A stretch of DNA of 64,000 bases, taken from the NCBI GenBank assembly GCA_035578155.1, contig JAPWDM010000008.1, positions 6,565,847 through 6,629,846 of the forward strand. The letters run 5' to 3'. Both the position numbers and the translations under genes were made by a program. The DNA comes from Brachynemurus nebulosus. Lineage: Eukaryota > Arthropoda > Insecta > Neuroptera > Myrmeleontidae. Positions 1 to 10,385 of this stretch are shown piece by piece; the stretch's first letter is position 1, and each line of letters begins with the position of its first letter. The notes under the pieces are model-generated. The model was not told the origin of the DNA and did not search any database. It was given only the letters and a program-made list of their open reading frames with translations.

Positions 1-226
1 TTTTCATACATTTGAAATTAAAGTGGAAAAAAATGAAATAAACGAATCGGCTCATGAAACTAATTGTACATTTGAAATTAAAGTAGAAAAAGATGAAGTG
101 AATGAGACCGATTTAGTGTCACCAACAGAAACTAAAATTTTTGTACCAGCTAAATTGCCAGAAGAAAATGATAATTTGACAGATAAAAAGAATTTTACAG
201 ACTTACAAAACCAAAGCATCAAATTG
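1..226 (+). CDS. Zinc-finger gene A, exon 1 (5'-truncated by window edge): acidic repeat region
   Basis: Open frame from base 2 to a splice donor. The 5' part, including the start codon, lies outside the window. The translation shows two visible copies of an acidic repeat of about 20 residues with core EIKVEKNE / EIKVEKDE, then a tail (around residues 40-74) rich in S, T, N and D that ends in Q-S-I-K-L. The exon ends after TTG at 226, followed by the donor GTAATT (phase 0). Without splicing the frame stops a few codons later. The same layout (repeat, tail, IKL, donor) occurs in loci B, C, D and E, which is the main support. IKVE fits the SUMOylation consensus (hydrophobic-K-x-E). It should splice to the finger exon at 3382. 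The repeat region has no domain I recognise; a role as effector or regulatory region of a DNA-binding protein is inference. Confidence 0.8.
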
Positions 227-316
227 GTAATTATTAGATTTAGATTATAAATTTTTAATGAACTAAAGAGTGAAAGAATGTAAATTAAAAATCACAAAGT
301 GATTGAAAAAATTATC

Positions 317-389
317 CGGATCGGCCGGGAATCGAATCCAGCATCTCCCGGTAACTAGCCAGGTGTGTTCGCCATTACACCAACGATCC
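317..389 (-). other. tRNA-like sequence, left foldback arm (AGT at anticodon position)
   Basis: Read on the minus strand, 73 nt fold as a cloverleaf: acceptor 6/7 pairs, D stem GTGT/ACAC, 5-bp anticodon stem, 7-nt loop CTAGTTA (T33 kept, AGT at 34-36), 5-nt variable loop, T arm with loop TTCGATT. The A box (TGGTGTAATGG) fits the Pol III consensus and a T run follows. Overall wording is closer to Glu/Asp-type tRNAs than to a normal Thr tRNA. I read it as a tRNA-derived repeat (SINE-like head), not a working tRNA gene. Confidence 0.5.
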
Positions 390-758
390 TGTGCTCGACA
401 GCCGCCCGATACAGACAATCATTCAATCACCTATGCGTATTGGTACTCTCTCTAATGCGAGAAACAGTTACAATTTTTTAACACTACTACATATGTTATG
501 CAATACAATATATATATAATATATACAATTTTTTAACACACTACAACACTATTACAAAAATTTAACACTACTACATGTCTACATATGAATACTGCGTGTG
601 TTTAAATGCAAACAAAAGTTTGTCATATGTAGTAATGTTTCAACAAGCACTCGCTAATATTTGAAATTGAATAATTGTAACTGTTTCTTGCATTGGAGAG
701 AGTACCAATACACATAGGTGATTGAATGATTGTCTGTATCGGGCGGCTGTCGAGCACA

Positions 759-833
759 GGATCGTTGGTGTGTAATGGCGAACACACCTGGCCAGTTACC
801 GGGAGATCCTGGGTTCGATTCCCGGCCGGTCCG
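759..833 (+). other. tRNA-like sequence, right foldback arm
   Basis: Cloverleaf of 75 nt: acceptor 759-765 with 826-832 (6/7 pairs), D stem 768-771/782-785, anticodon stem 787-791/799-803, T stem 809-813/821-825 with loop TTCGATT. B box GGTTCGATTCC (812-822) is a perfect Pol III match. A run of eight T at 839-846 could terminate Pol III. The base before the AGT triplet is C rather than the required T33, and the A box has a 2-nt insertion. Function as a tRNA is therefore unlikely. Confidence 0.5.
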
Positions 834-872
834 GATAATTTTTTCAATCATTTTGTGATTTTTAATTTACAT

Positions 873-1856
873 TTGGTTTTTGGTCATACTAACCAAGGAG
901 ATCGAGTGCTTAAAGTTTCAGTTTAGCTGAACGATAAGTGAACATATGAATACTGCGTGTGTTTAAATGCAGATAAAAGTTTGTCATGCGTAGTAATGTT
1001 TCACAGGCACTCGATAATATTTGAAATTGAAAAAAAAGTGAAACAACGGTTTGATATAACAACCATGCTTGTTATATCAAAATTTGTTGATAAAACCGAT
1101 CTAAAGCATCAATTAAAAATAAAATACCCCTGTCTCAGCATCCCACTTAATGTAGCGAATTTCCGTTTACAAAAATTGATTTTTCTCGGTAATCTACTTT
1201 TCCAAATGAAAACTGCGGCCGCAGTCGTGGGCACCAATATTCGCCCCCTTTTTAAAGACACTTTTTTCAAAAAATTATAATAATTATAAAAAATAAATAA
1301 AGATGAATAAAAAAAATACTTTTGTATTGTCAAATAGTGGTATTAATCGTAAAAAAAAATCATCCCCACTCCCCCATCCTATCCATCCGAAAATAAATCG
1401 CGAAAATTGACTATTTTTCGACCAATAACACTGTGATGGTACCTTAATAAATGGAAACCACAGACCAGTGAACACTATTATATTATACTACTAGACAAAG
1501 CGTAAAGGCAGTTTGTAGGCATTTTTCTTGAAGCAGGTAACAGGGTGAGACGGATGAGATTTAAAGAGTATAATATAATGTCAGTTTTTGAGCAAATGCG
1601 GCTATAATTATTGCAGAACATAATTTGTATACGTACGTATTTTGCAAATAAAGCGAATACCACCACTTTTTTCTTTCAAAATTTTGCAGTTTCTTCTCAA
1701 AAAAGTTAAATTTAATTATCAGCATTATATTTTGACAATAATTATTTGAAAACGTTACTACGGATACCATCCATTACTATATTACAGAATACTATTAAGG
1801 TCGGAACTGGCTGTCTCAGTTATACATTTATATAATTAGTCTATATAATCTATACA
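873..1856. other. Gene A intron, no gene seen
   Basis: AT-rich intronic DNA. 942-1033 is a direct repeat of 582-672. 1118-1215 is a fragment of a dispersed repeat (start ACCCCTGTC, then AGCGAATTTCC) also found at 17836, 20143 and, inverted, near 48060-48085. Nothing else recognisable. Confidence 0.5.
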
Positions 1857-2050
1857 TATAATAAAACTGTAAATCTGTCTCTGTCTGTCTGTCTGTTCAC
1901 GCATCACGTAAAAACTATTGGACGGATTTTAATGAAATTTGGTGTGATGATAACGTATTACCTGGGTCAACATCTAAGATACTTTTTATTCCGGGAAAAT
2001 GTCTCATTCCCACGGGAAAATGGAAAAACTATTTTGAGCATCTACACACA
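1857..2050 (+). repeat. Interspersed repeat fragment with TCTG runs
   Basis: Starts with a CTGTCTGTCTGTCTG run, then a phrase of the type 'cacgtaaaaact attggacgga', then a block with 'gggaaaatg' motifs. Similar 'cccacgggaaaatg' blocks and a 'gttaggatg' end occur at 50250-50690. This resembles fragments of Helitron- or non-LTR-derived repeats common in insects; the class is uncertain. Confidence 0.4.
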
Positions 2051-2611
2051 TTACGCCAATTTACATATTTCATAAATTTCATAACTATAGTAACAAAAAT
2101 TGTAAATAAATTTTGTAGTTTGGAAATTTTTCTGAATTTTAAATAAAAAAAAATGTTACTAATTGTGTACCGAAAAATACAATAAATACACAATTGTCAC
2201 AATTGAAGAAAATTTAATGCATTTTGTGTTGCAAGAAACTACAAATTGGAAAAAGAAACTACTCAACGTTTCGCGTGAACAACGTCACGGGTACGGGTAG
2301 TATAATATATAATATGTTCATTGATATGTTATGGAAACAATGTAAAAATACGCTGCCAATGGGGTGGGCACACAGCTTCCTCGTAGTCGTAAAAGACTTT
2401 AAAACAGTATTCTAACATATATACATATTATATACCGTGAAATTATATTTTCGCCATGAAGTTTATAAAAAACTGTTGTAAACCAAAACACTTAAAGGCT
2501 AAATTATAAAATAATAGCAAAAATATTTTAGAAACTAACCCCCAAAATACCCTAAAAATTTGAGCGAGATAGGACTAGCAGTAAATAAGATATTGACATT
2601 TAATGGGATTT

Positions 2612-2906
2612 TATGGTAGCGGCGTAGCTTCCGTTACTCCGATTTCGATTAAATTCATAGGGGACCATCTAGGAACCAAACTGCATAATTTCTGAAAATT
2701 TCATAAAAAAGAATTGAGTAGTTCAGAAGTTATGCCACTTGGTGCAATTTTGGAATGACATGGTAGCGGCGTTGCTACCGTTACTCCGATTTTGATTAAA
2801 TTCATAGGGGACCATCGCGGAGCCAAACTGCATAATTTCTGAAAATTTCATTAAAAACAATCGAATAGTTCGGAAGTTATGCCACTTGGTGCAAAATTGG
2901 AGACAC
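2612..2906 (+). repeat. Tandem pair of ~148-bp repeats
   Basis: Two direct copies start with TGGTAGCGGCGT at 2612 and 2760. They share the blocks 'taaattcatagggga', 'aaactgcataatttc' and 'atgccacttggtgca'. Divergence is roughly 10%. Noncoding; inside the gene A intron. Confidence 0.7.
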
Positions 2907-3381
2907 ACAGACGGACAGACCAAACGAAAATTGTTCAGGAAGCTCTAAAACGTAAAATGTGCGTAAAAAATTTGATTTTGGAGAGAAAAAGTTTTTTATT
3001 TTTCAAAAGTGATCACAATGCTTCCGCTACTTTAGTAGTCTCGGAAGCAATATCATCTATTTAAAAGACCTAAATTTTAACCGAATTTTTTTGTTACTTT
3101 GTGAATAGAATTTACACGGTTCGAATTAATATTTCCGCGTTTGTTACTTGATTCGCCGAACTTACAGTGTTTGATCTGGTTCCTTTCAACAAGTTTACCG
3201 AACCCCGGTTTCTACGATTAAAGTTAATTTTTACAATGTTCTTTTGCAGTTACACTTTTTTAATAACAATTTTTAAATTCTACACATTCGAAACTGCACC
3301 AAAAAACCTCCAAAATCGAACATTTTTCACTCATTCCTTAATATGTGAATATTTTAGTAAAAATATTTTGTAATATTTTAG

Positions 3382-4440
3382 GAGTGGAGTGAGTCTTCGA
3401 TAGATTTAAACAGTTTACATACGGAAATAAAAATTGAACAAGATGAAATAGGTGAAGATCATTCGACAGATTTAATAGAAGATGAAATTTCAAGTGTTGA
3501 CAAAAAACTATTTCAGTGTGATACATGTAATAAAACATTTAATCATTCAGGTAATTTAAAAACACACAAAAGAATTCACAGTGGTGAAAAACCATACGAA
3601 TGTAACATATGTTGCAAAACATTTAATCAGTCAGGTAGTTTAATAGCACATGAAAGAGTACACACAGGTGAAAAAGCATACGAATGTAACATATGTTCTA
3701 AAACATTTATTCAGTCAAGTAATTTAAAAACACATGAAAAAGTACACACAGGTGAAAAACCATACGAATGTAACATATGCTCTAAAACATTTAATCAGTC
3801 AAGCCATTTAAAAAGACATAAAAGAATTCACAGTGGTGAAAAACCATTTGAATGTAACATATGTACTAAAACATTTACTACTTCAGGTCATTTGGAAATA
3901 CATAAAAGAATTCACAGTGGTGAAAAACCATACAAATGTAACATATGTATTAAAACATTTAATCAGTTAGGTCATTTGAAAACACATGAAAGAATTCACA
4001 GTGGTGAAAAACCATTTGAATGTAACATATGTACTAAAACATTTACTCAGTTAAATCATTTAAAAATACATGAAAGAATTCACAGTGGTGAAAAACCTTA
4101 TGGATGTAACGTGTGTACTAAAACATTTACTACTTCAAGTGGTTTAAAAAAACATGAAAGAATTCACAGTGGTGAAAAACCATTTGAATGTAACATATGT
4201 TCGAAAACATTTACTGCTTCAAGTGACTTAAAAAGACATGAAAGAATTCACAGTGGTGAAAAACCGTACAAATGTAAAAAAATATGCTCTAGAACATTTA
4301 CTACTTCAAATGCTTTAAAAACACATGAAAAAATTCACAGTGGTGAAAAACTGTACAAATGTAAAATGTGTTTTAAAACGTTTACCATTTCAAATTATTT
4401 AAATAAACATAAAAAAATGCACAGTGCGCAAAATCCATAA
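3382..4440 (+). CDS. Zinc-finger gene A, exon 2: eleven C2H2 fingers
   Basis: Acceptor TTTTAG ends at 3381; the frame is open from 3382 (GAG TGG AGT) to TAA at 4438-4440, 352 residues. No ATG occurs early in the exon, as expected of an internal exon. The leader (residues 1-46) has NSLHTEIKIEQDE and an acidic DHSTDL block, followed by eleven Kruppel-type fingers with linkers of the HSGEKPY type. Family knowledge: tandem C2H2 fingers with TGEKP-like linkers bind DNA, usually as nuclear transcription regulators. Oddities: finger 10 has C-X3-C (an extra lysine, CKKIC) and the last finger ends in HSAQNP and a stop. Broken finger remnants follow the stop, so the protein was probably longer once. 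Fingers vary mostly in the TTSGH/NQLGH-type recognition positions. Target DNA cannot be told from sequence alone. Confidence 0.9.
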   Translation, partial: EWSESSIDLNSLHTEIKIEQDEIGEDHSTDLIEDEISSVDKKLFQCDTCNKTFNHSGNLKTHKRIHSGEKPYECNICCKTFNQSGSLIAHERVHTGEKAYECNICSKTFIQSSNLKTHEKVHTGEKPYECNICSKTFNQSSHLKRHKRIHSGEKPFECNICTKTFTTSGHLEIHKRIHSGEKPYKCNICIKTFNQLGHLKTHERIHSGEKPFECNICTKTFTQLNHLKIHERIHSGEKPYGCNVCTKTFTTSSGLKKHERIHSGEKPFECNICSKTFTASSDLKRHERIHSGEKPYKCKKICSRTFTTSNALKTHEKIHSGEKLYKCKMCFKTFTISNYLNKHKKMHSAQNP

Positions 4441-4740
4441 AAATATGTTCTAAAGCATTTTCACTTAACTGGGTTTAATAGTTTAAGAGTACAAAAAATC
4501 TCTACATAGATTAAAAAAAAAAAAAACCATACGGATGTGATAAATGGTTTAAGAGAACGGAGCGTGGCTATGGCCATGAAACTGATTGTAAGTCTGAAAT
4601 TAATTGGATAAAGATTAAGTGAATGAACCAGTCCAAGAAAATTTTCATACGTTTACAATTAAAATGGAGGAAGTTGAAATGAATGAGACCAATTTAGTAT
4701 TACCAACAAGAAACTAACATTTTTATACCAACTACACCAA
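4441..4740 (+). pseudogene. Degraded finger remnants fused to a broken exon-1 copy
   Basis: After gene A's stop, 4441-4470 reads KICSKAFS-like before two stops, and 4526-4560 reads KPYGCDKWF-like: two dead fingers. From about 4573 the text matches exon 1 of the family (HETDCKSEI; then from 4632 QENFHTFTIKMEEVEMNE and NLVLPT). A one-base insertion near 4710 breaks the frame within the PTETKIF block. No splice donor context remains. This is a nonfunctional paralogue fragment in the same orientation, evidence of tandem duplication and decay. Confidence 0.7.
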
Positions 4741-5166
4741 CAGCTCGCTATAAAGGACACTTTGGAATGTGAGACAGAATTATACTTCGTACTCTTACAC
4801 GTTACTGCCCACGTTTTCGGCATCTGAAAATAATCACAACAACCGCAGAGGCCGATCGCGATCAATTAAAATAAATAAAACCATAGAGCACTAGAGATAA
4901 AATACCTATCTCTATACTACTGGAACCAGTGTAACCAGTTGCGATAGAAAATATGTTATATACATGTACGGTGTTTACTTTGTATTTGTGCGGTAAACTC
5001 TGTTAGTGTGAGTGATCGCAAGTGGTGATGGCCGTCACGTGACCCTGGTTCGCATACATATGTGTGATACTACAACGTTACGTGTGGTGGTTCTACAATA
5101 CTAACAACAATCAAATCCATTGTTGTTTGACTGACCTACACTCAGCCACGGGTACTGAGCAAGTGA
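4741..5166. other. Intergenic, no gene seen
   Basis: No coding potential or recognisable repeat ends. Some GT- and AC-rich phrases recur loosely near 42100-42300 and 45750. Confidence 0.4.
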
Positions 5167-5174
5167 CTACTAAG

Positions 5175-5573
5175 CAGGGCTGCCAGTAAAAATTTTTTGT
5201 TTATACAGTCAGGTCTCTGAAATTGTACATAATTGACTCCCATTATACAAAACAACTTTTCGTTACAAAAAAAGAGCAAGAAAAAAATGAACCGATTTTT
5301 TTCCAACTAAACCTTAATTATTAAATTTTAATCATTTTTGCAATTTTGGCAGAGCGAAAGAAAATTCATATACACGTAAGGGCGTATGTAGTTTCATTGG
5401 GTCTAACGTGATGTCACATTAATAAAGAATTGCAACTGCTATGTTCAGCGTATTCAGTCTAAATTTTCGGTGTTTGTATCCAATTATACAAGAAAATTCC
5501 TTATACAAAGAGGATACACAAGGCAACCAAATTATACAGATTTTGTATCCAATTATACAATCTGGCAGCCCTG
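5175..5573. mobile_element. hAT-like MITE with 8-bp TSD
   Basis: 399 bp with terminal inverted repeats CAGGGCTGCCAG / CTGGCAGCCCTG. It is flanked by the perfect 8-bp duplication CTACTAAG (5167-5174 and 5574-5581). CAG-type ends plus an 8-bp duplication are the hAT signature. Noncoding. Confidence 0.85.
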
Positions 5574-6116
5574 CTACTAAGCAGCCTAAGATGCACATAA
5601 ATGCCCATAAGTGATTACAGAAAAGAGATAGTTGTATTCGTTCTATTTGTTCCGTGAATAAAACACTTAAGGATGTCTACCCGAAAAGAAAATTCCAACT
5701 TTTTCCATTGAGTTTGAAATATGTTAAACAATAGACGATTCTGCATCGATTAGCAAAAAGAAAATTGTATGTCACGGACAAATTAAACGAAATAATTAAT
5801 GTTAATGTTCTCATTTATCGTGTGTTGTTTGAATCGGAAGTAGCTTAGCTACGAATAAATTTGTAAAATTGATCATATTTTATCCAACTTTCGTGAGAAA
5901 AAAAAGTAGTTTTAGGAATCTTATATACTTTGTATTATTTTTTAATGAAAAAAAAAACCGATCCCACCGGCCTATCTTTTTCGTAAAAATTAAAATAAAA
6001 ATTAGAAGCCTGAATCACGCGGTTTTGACACTATTTTAAAAAACTGTCCCCGCCATTTTCGACGAGAAATGTCGTAAAACATATAATGAATGTTTTCCAA
6101 TTAGGAAATACAGACG

Positions 6117-6280
6117 ACACAGTGCATTCTTTTTGCACAAAAAAATAATTTTTTTAAATTTTAACCTTTTATTTGCTTTTAGATGTGATTAAAAGATTAT
6201 TTTTGCAATAAAATTTAAAAAAATTAGTTTTTTGTGAAAAAAAATGCACTGTGTCACACAGTGTTTTCTAAATGGAACAC
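6117..6280. repeat. Small foldback repeat
   Basis: Imperfect inverted repeat. GACACAGTGCATT at the left matches AATGCACTGTGTC at the right, around an AT-rich middle with long A/T runs. Probably a MITE remnant. Confidence 0.5.
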
Positions 6281-6331
6281 ACTATATACGTCAACTGTCA
6301 GGATAATAACTTCTGATAGCTGCTGAATCTA

Positions 6332-6637
6332 GAGTCCCTATAATAAATAGAGTCGTGACATGTGTGCTGAATGCTGATTGGTTCCGGCATTTTGTATCCA
6401 AAGTTTTCGTAAAATACATTGGAAATAAATAAAATCTTAACAAAAACCATTCAGTTTAATTTAGAAAGAATAATTAAATTAAAAATTTTTAATTGTTCAT
6501 TAATTCATAACTTATTAACAATTATTATGTACTCAAAAATATTTACTCAAACATGTGATAATTAATTTTAAAGCTTCCCGCTCTGTTTTGGATACAAAAT
6601 GGATGACATGTCACGACTCTATTTATTATAGGGACTC
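6332..6637. mobile_element. TA-flanked MITE (mariner-like), complete copy
   Basis: 306 bp. Inverted ends GAGTCCCTATAATAAATAGA and its complement, flanked by TA (6330-6331, 6638-6639). Related partial ends occur near 7960, 40165 and 41536. TA duplication suggests Tc1/mariner mobilisation. Noncoding. Confidence 0.75.
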
Positions 6638-6639
6638 TA

Positions 6640-8450
6640 GCTGAATCCAACGTCAACCATAGTCAAATTAATACTTTATAGAAAAATTTATTAATTGATA
6701 TAATTTCTTATACAGTACACATCTTAATTCATAAGTGTTTCTAGTAATAATTTAACATTATGAATTATGATTCATTTTCAAAAAATTTTAGATGTAGTAC
6801 TCGATTTGACTGGGTACACATCCTTAAAATTATTTATAAAAAATATTTTATATCACAGATATACTAGATTGATATGTAACTAGCTATTTGGTACGGCGTA
6901 AACAGTGTCGCCGAAAAAGAATGGAAAATTGCTGCCTCCACCAAACTATTACGACACACACGCGGGTACGTAGAACGGACATTTTTCATTTTTGTTGTAC
7001 ATATATCTATGTATGTTTTATCAAAATATTTACTCATCTTTTATTTACAATAGTCAGTAATACAATAATACACATTTTTATTAACACATGTATGTATACA
7101 TATGTGTGTTGTATATGTATGTTTTATCAAAATATCTATTCATCTTTTATTTACATTATTCACATCAAGTGCGATAAATATACCTGCATAATTATACAAA
7201 ACACGATGCTTTTTGAAATGAAAATTTTGTGTATTTGTTTATATAGTTTCTTTAAAAATATTGCCGGCCCCTATGGAAGTTTACTGTGAAAGTGCTCGGG
7301 CTGTATAGTGTTAATGTCGTAGATAAATTTAACATTAAAAAATAATTACAATTCTTTTTTCAGAATGTACCAATTTTATTTTTATTAAAAATTTATTAAC
7401 GTAGTTACTTTGAGATAGTCAGGTACAAAAGTATATCTCAAAAAAAATTTTCTTTTATCAAAAATTAAATAATGTGATATTCTTCAGTGATTATATTTAT
7501 ATACAACTTGTTTTTTTTTTTTTAATTTCCACGCGCTTATGTTGTAGCAATATAACAACATTGTTGAAAAAGTTTATAAATTATATTTCAAAAACGGCGT
7601 GGTGAATAATTTTTATTTTTTATTAAATATGGTTTGTAACTTTGTATTTTATAACATATTAAATTTTTATCAAATTCCTTTGACGTTTTCATTTTATTCA
7701 AAAAAAAAAAAAAAAAAAGTTTTCCCATAAGAGCCCGTGTTAAAATTACAAAACTTTGAAATCGTTTTTCTCAAAATTGGGGTGGTCATTTTTTTTTTTC
7801 GGTAAGAGATCGTATTATTTGTATTGAATTAAATAATTATTTAGAGAAGTTTCGTTAAAATCCTTTGAAAAAATCGTTTTATCGATCAACTACCTTAATC
7901 TGTGTATGATTATATTTCCATTGTATTTTGTTGCAAATCACAGTGAGCAATCGATCTATAGAGTCCCTGTAATAAGAGTCATAAGAGTTATGACACCTCG
8001 TGGTCGATTTTTGATTGGTTGTTTGATCATGTAATAGGGAAAATAAGAGGGAATAATTGAACATAGGTAAATTATTAAGATACAACTATTAATTAGTAAA
8101 ATAATATATTTTTTGATAAAAATAAAATATTTATTACAATAATTATTTGAGGAAAGGATTTTTGGAAAATAATCACCAGTTGTAATTTGAAAATAGTTTT
8201 TATTTAATATGATGTACGTTCGGGGTTTGGAAAATCCCCCCTCATCAGGCAAATGAAATATATGAAAATATCCTTTATCACGTCAATTTTAAGATAAAAC
8301 GAAAAAAAAAGAAAAATAAAAATATTGAAGGTTAACAAAAGTTAAAAAACCACAGATAATTAAATAAAAGAATTAAATTGTTCTATAAAATACCATAATT
8401 GAAACGAAATAAAAATATAGTAATTAAAAACAATTAAAATAAAGTAAAAT
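6640..8450. other. Intergenic, repeat fragments only
   Basis: Contains a ~45-bp direct repeat (7010 and 7117, 'gtatgttttatcaaaata'). A piggyBac-like terminus sits at 7258-7314 ('aagtgctcgggc' then TTAA), matching the end at 38621. A damaged mariner-MITE end is at 7957. Long A/T tracts. No supported gene. Confidence 0.45.
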
Positions 8451-8476
8451 GAGTCAATAAGTTAGAAACTGTACAT

Positions 8477-9199
8477 ATAGTCTAATAGCACTAAATTTTA
8501 TCTACCTATACATTAATTTTAGAATAAACATAAAAATTTTTTGAAAAGAGATTCTTGTAGGGATTGCCGAGGAGAACATTTGTGCAAAATGTGAACTCCC
8601 GGAAATGTTTTTTTTATATCATGAATAGCGTTTTTTTACCTTTCACCGCTTACGTAGCGAAAACGGTGATAGATACATTAAAAAGTGTTAAGACTTTCTT
8701 GTAGAGAATCGAATTCTCTACAAAAAAGTCCGCGAGAGCACCTGTCTATCTTATACAGGTGAAAAGATACAGCGCTCCAAAGCGCACTCAAAAATTCACT
8801 TTTTCTAGCGTTCCGGTAAGGTTCCGGACGGCACACCCTGCCGGCACGCTAGAAAAAGTGGATTTTTTGAGTGTGCGTTTGGAGCGCTGTATCTTTTCAC
8901 CTGTACAAGATAGACAGGTGCTCTCGCTGACTTTTTTGTAGGGAATTCGATTCTCTACAAAAAAGATCTTAACATTTTTTAATTCAACAAACGCTCAAAA
9001 ACATTCAAAAAACGCTATTTATGAATTTTCAATATTGTTTAAACAATATAAAAAAACATTTCCGGGAATTCACATTTTGCACAAATGTTCTCCTCGGTAA
9101 TCCCTACAAGAATCTCTTTTTAAAAATTTTTTATATCTATTCTAAAATCAATGTTTAGTGAGACAGGGCTTAAAATTAGTGCTATTGGACTAATAGTTT
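8477..9199. repeat. Long foldback palindrome (~720 bp)
   Basis: Arms of about 350 bp mirror each other. Examples: AATAGCACTAAATTTTA left versus TAAAATTAGTGCTATT right; 'ttcttgtagggattgccgag' left versus its near-complement at 9096-9115; inner blocks with ACAGGTGAAAAGATACAG on both sides. The centre is near 8835. Arms differ by a few substitutions and one short insertion. Further matching fragments (8458, 9340) suggest the original was longer. It would form a strong hairpin RNA if transcribed. Confidence 0.8.
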
Positions 9200-9550
9200 T
9201 AATATCTATTTCCTATTAATTTTTTTTTAAACAATTTTGTTATCTAACGTTACGTAACTGAGCTTGCACCGTTACAAACCAGAGGACTTTTGTTCAAAAA
9301 AATTAATACACGTTAGACATTAAAACTACGGTTTCTAACTTAGTGACTGTTTGTTTTTTATTCCATAATTTTTGAGTGTGAATATACTTCAGAAGTTAAA
9401 AGTTTATATTGTGGAAAATCAGCGGAGTCATGAAAAAATAATTAACGCGCGTAAATTTTTTTTGAATCGATACCATCCGGGTTGTAACGGTGTACGTTCC
9501 GTTATGTAACGTTCTGGCGAATACTCTCATAACATTTTTATATACTGTAA

Positions 9551-10382
9551 GGCTGCAGATACACGAGACACTTTTGGGGTCTAGAGTAGGTCTATAGATC
9601 AAATGTCAGTGTGTATACAGCAATGAAAACAGTGTCGCTAACAACAGTCTGTAATCTAGCGAGACTGTGTCGACACTGGTCTAGCTAGTAAAATTGCATA
9701 GGTGTAAACACTGCGATAAATTTTCAAGTCGGTTTGACATTTTTTCATACACTCGCAGAAGAGAGATAGATTCATGATACATAATTAAATGTACATAATT
9801 ACCAACATATTTTTTAGAATTTTACTTTATGGTATAGAAATGAATTACATCACAACAAAGTTGATAACTTTTGTTTCCATTCAATATAAAAATGTTAATT
9901 GATAAATATTATCTAAATTATACTAAGTGTTGGAAGTTTTTATTTAATTGTATACAACGTTTTTTATATATTGGAGGATAAAGAAAGAATTATAATTTTT
10001 TTTAAATTCCCCGCCTAAAATTTATTATTTTGTACATAGTACACTTGTCAATTTGTCAATACAGAAAAAAAACTAAATAACATTCTATAATATTTATGGT
10101 TTTATTTCATTCGCAAGTGTTTAAAAAATAATTTTATTACAAGTTTATTACACTTTTTTCATGTGTATCATATATGTTACTTGACATTTTGTCATTTTAA
10201 GGTTATTCACTGGGAAGGTTATCGATTAAAATTCGATTTTCGTGTGAACAGCTCAGACACATGTTGCGTACATTTATGTACAGACACTATCCAGACACAA
10301 AAAATTTGTTGAAGTGTGAACAGTAAAGAAATTTATGTCTGACATTTGTGTCGACATTTTGGTGTCTCGTGTATCCCGGGCC
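9551..10382. mobile_element. PIF/Harbinger-like MITE, TAA TSD
   Basis: 832 bp. Ends GGCTGCAGATACACGAGACAC-like left and its near-complement right (GTGTCTCGTGTATCCC then GGGCC), flanked by TAA at 9548-9550 and 10383-10385. Noncoding. The right TAA is also the left TAA of the next element, so this copy inserted next to an older one. Confidence 0.75.
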
Positions 10383-10385
10383 TAA

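Larger units (their letters stand above)
280..872. mobile_element. Foldback element with tRNA-like arms
   Basis: Left arm (280-476) and right arm (674-872) are near-perfect reverse complements, down to the terminal GTAAATTAAAAATCAC. The ~197-bp centre is AT-rich. Each arm carries a tRNA-like cloverleaf. No coding sequence is present. It lies in the intron of gene A. No clear target-site duplication was found. A ~90-bp direct repeat (582-672 and 942-1033) flanks the right arm, so local duplication accompanied its formation. Confidence 0.75.

Noticed and set aside
759..833. Functional tRNA-Thr(AGT) gene
   Set aside because: C at position 33, acceptor mismatch and insertion in the A box; located in a foldback repeat with an inverted twin.
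8211..8252. Third hammerhead-like motif (minus strand, CTGATGA then GGGG/CCCC stem)
   Set aside because: One A of the GAAA core is missing and stem I does not pair.
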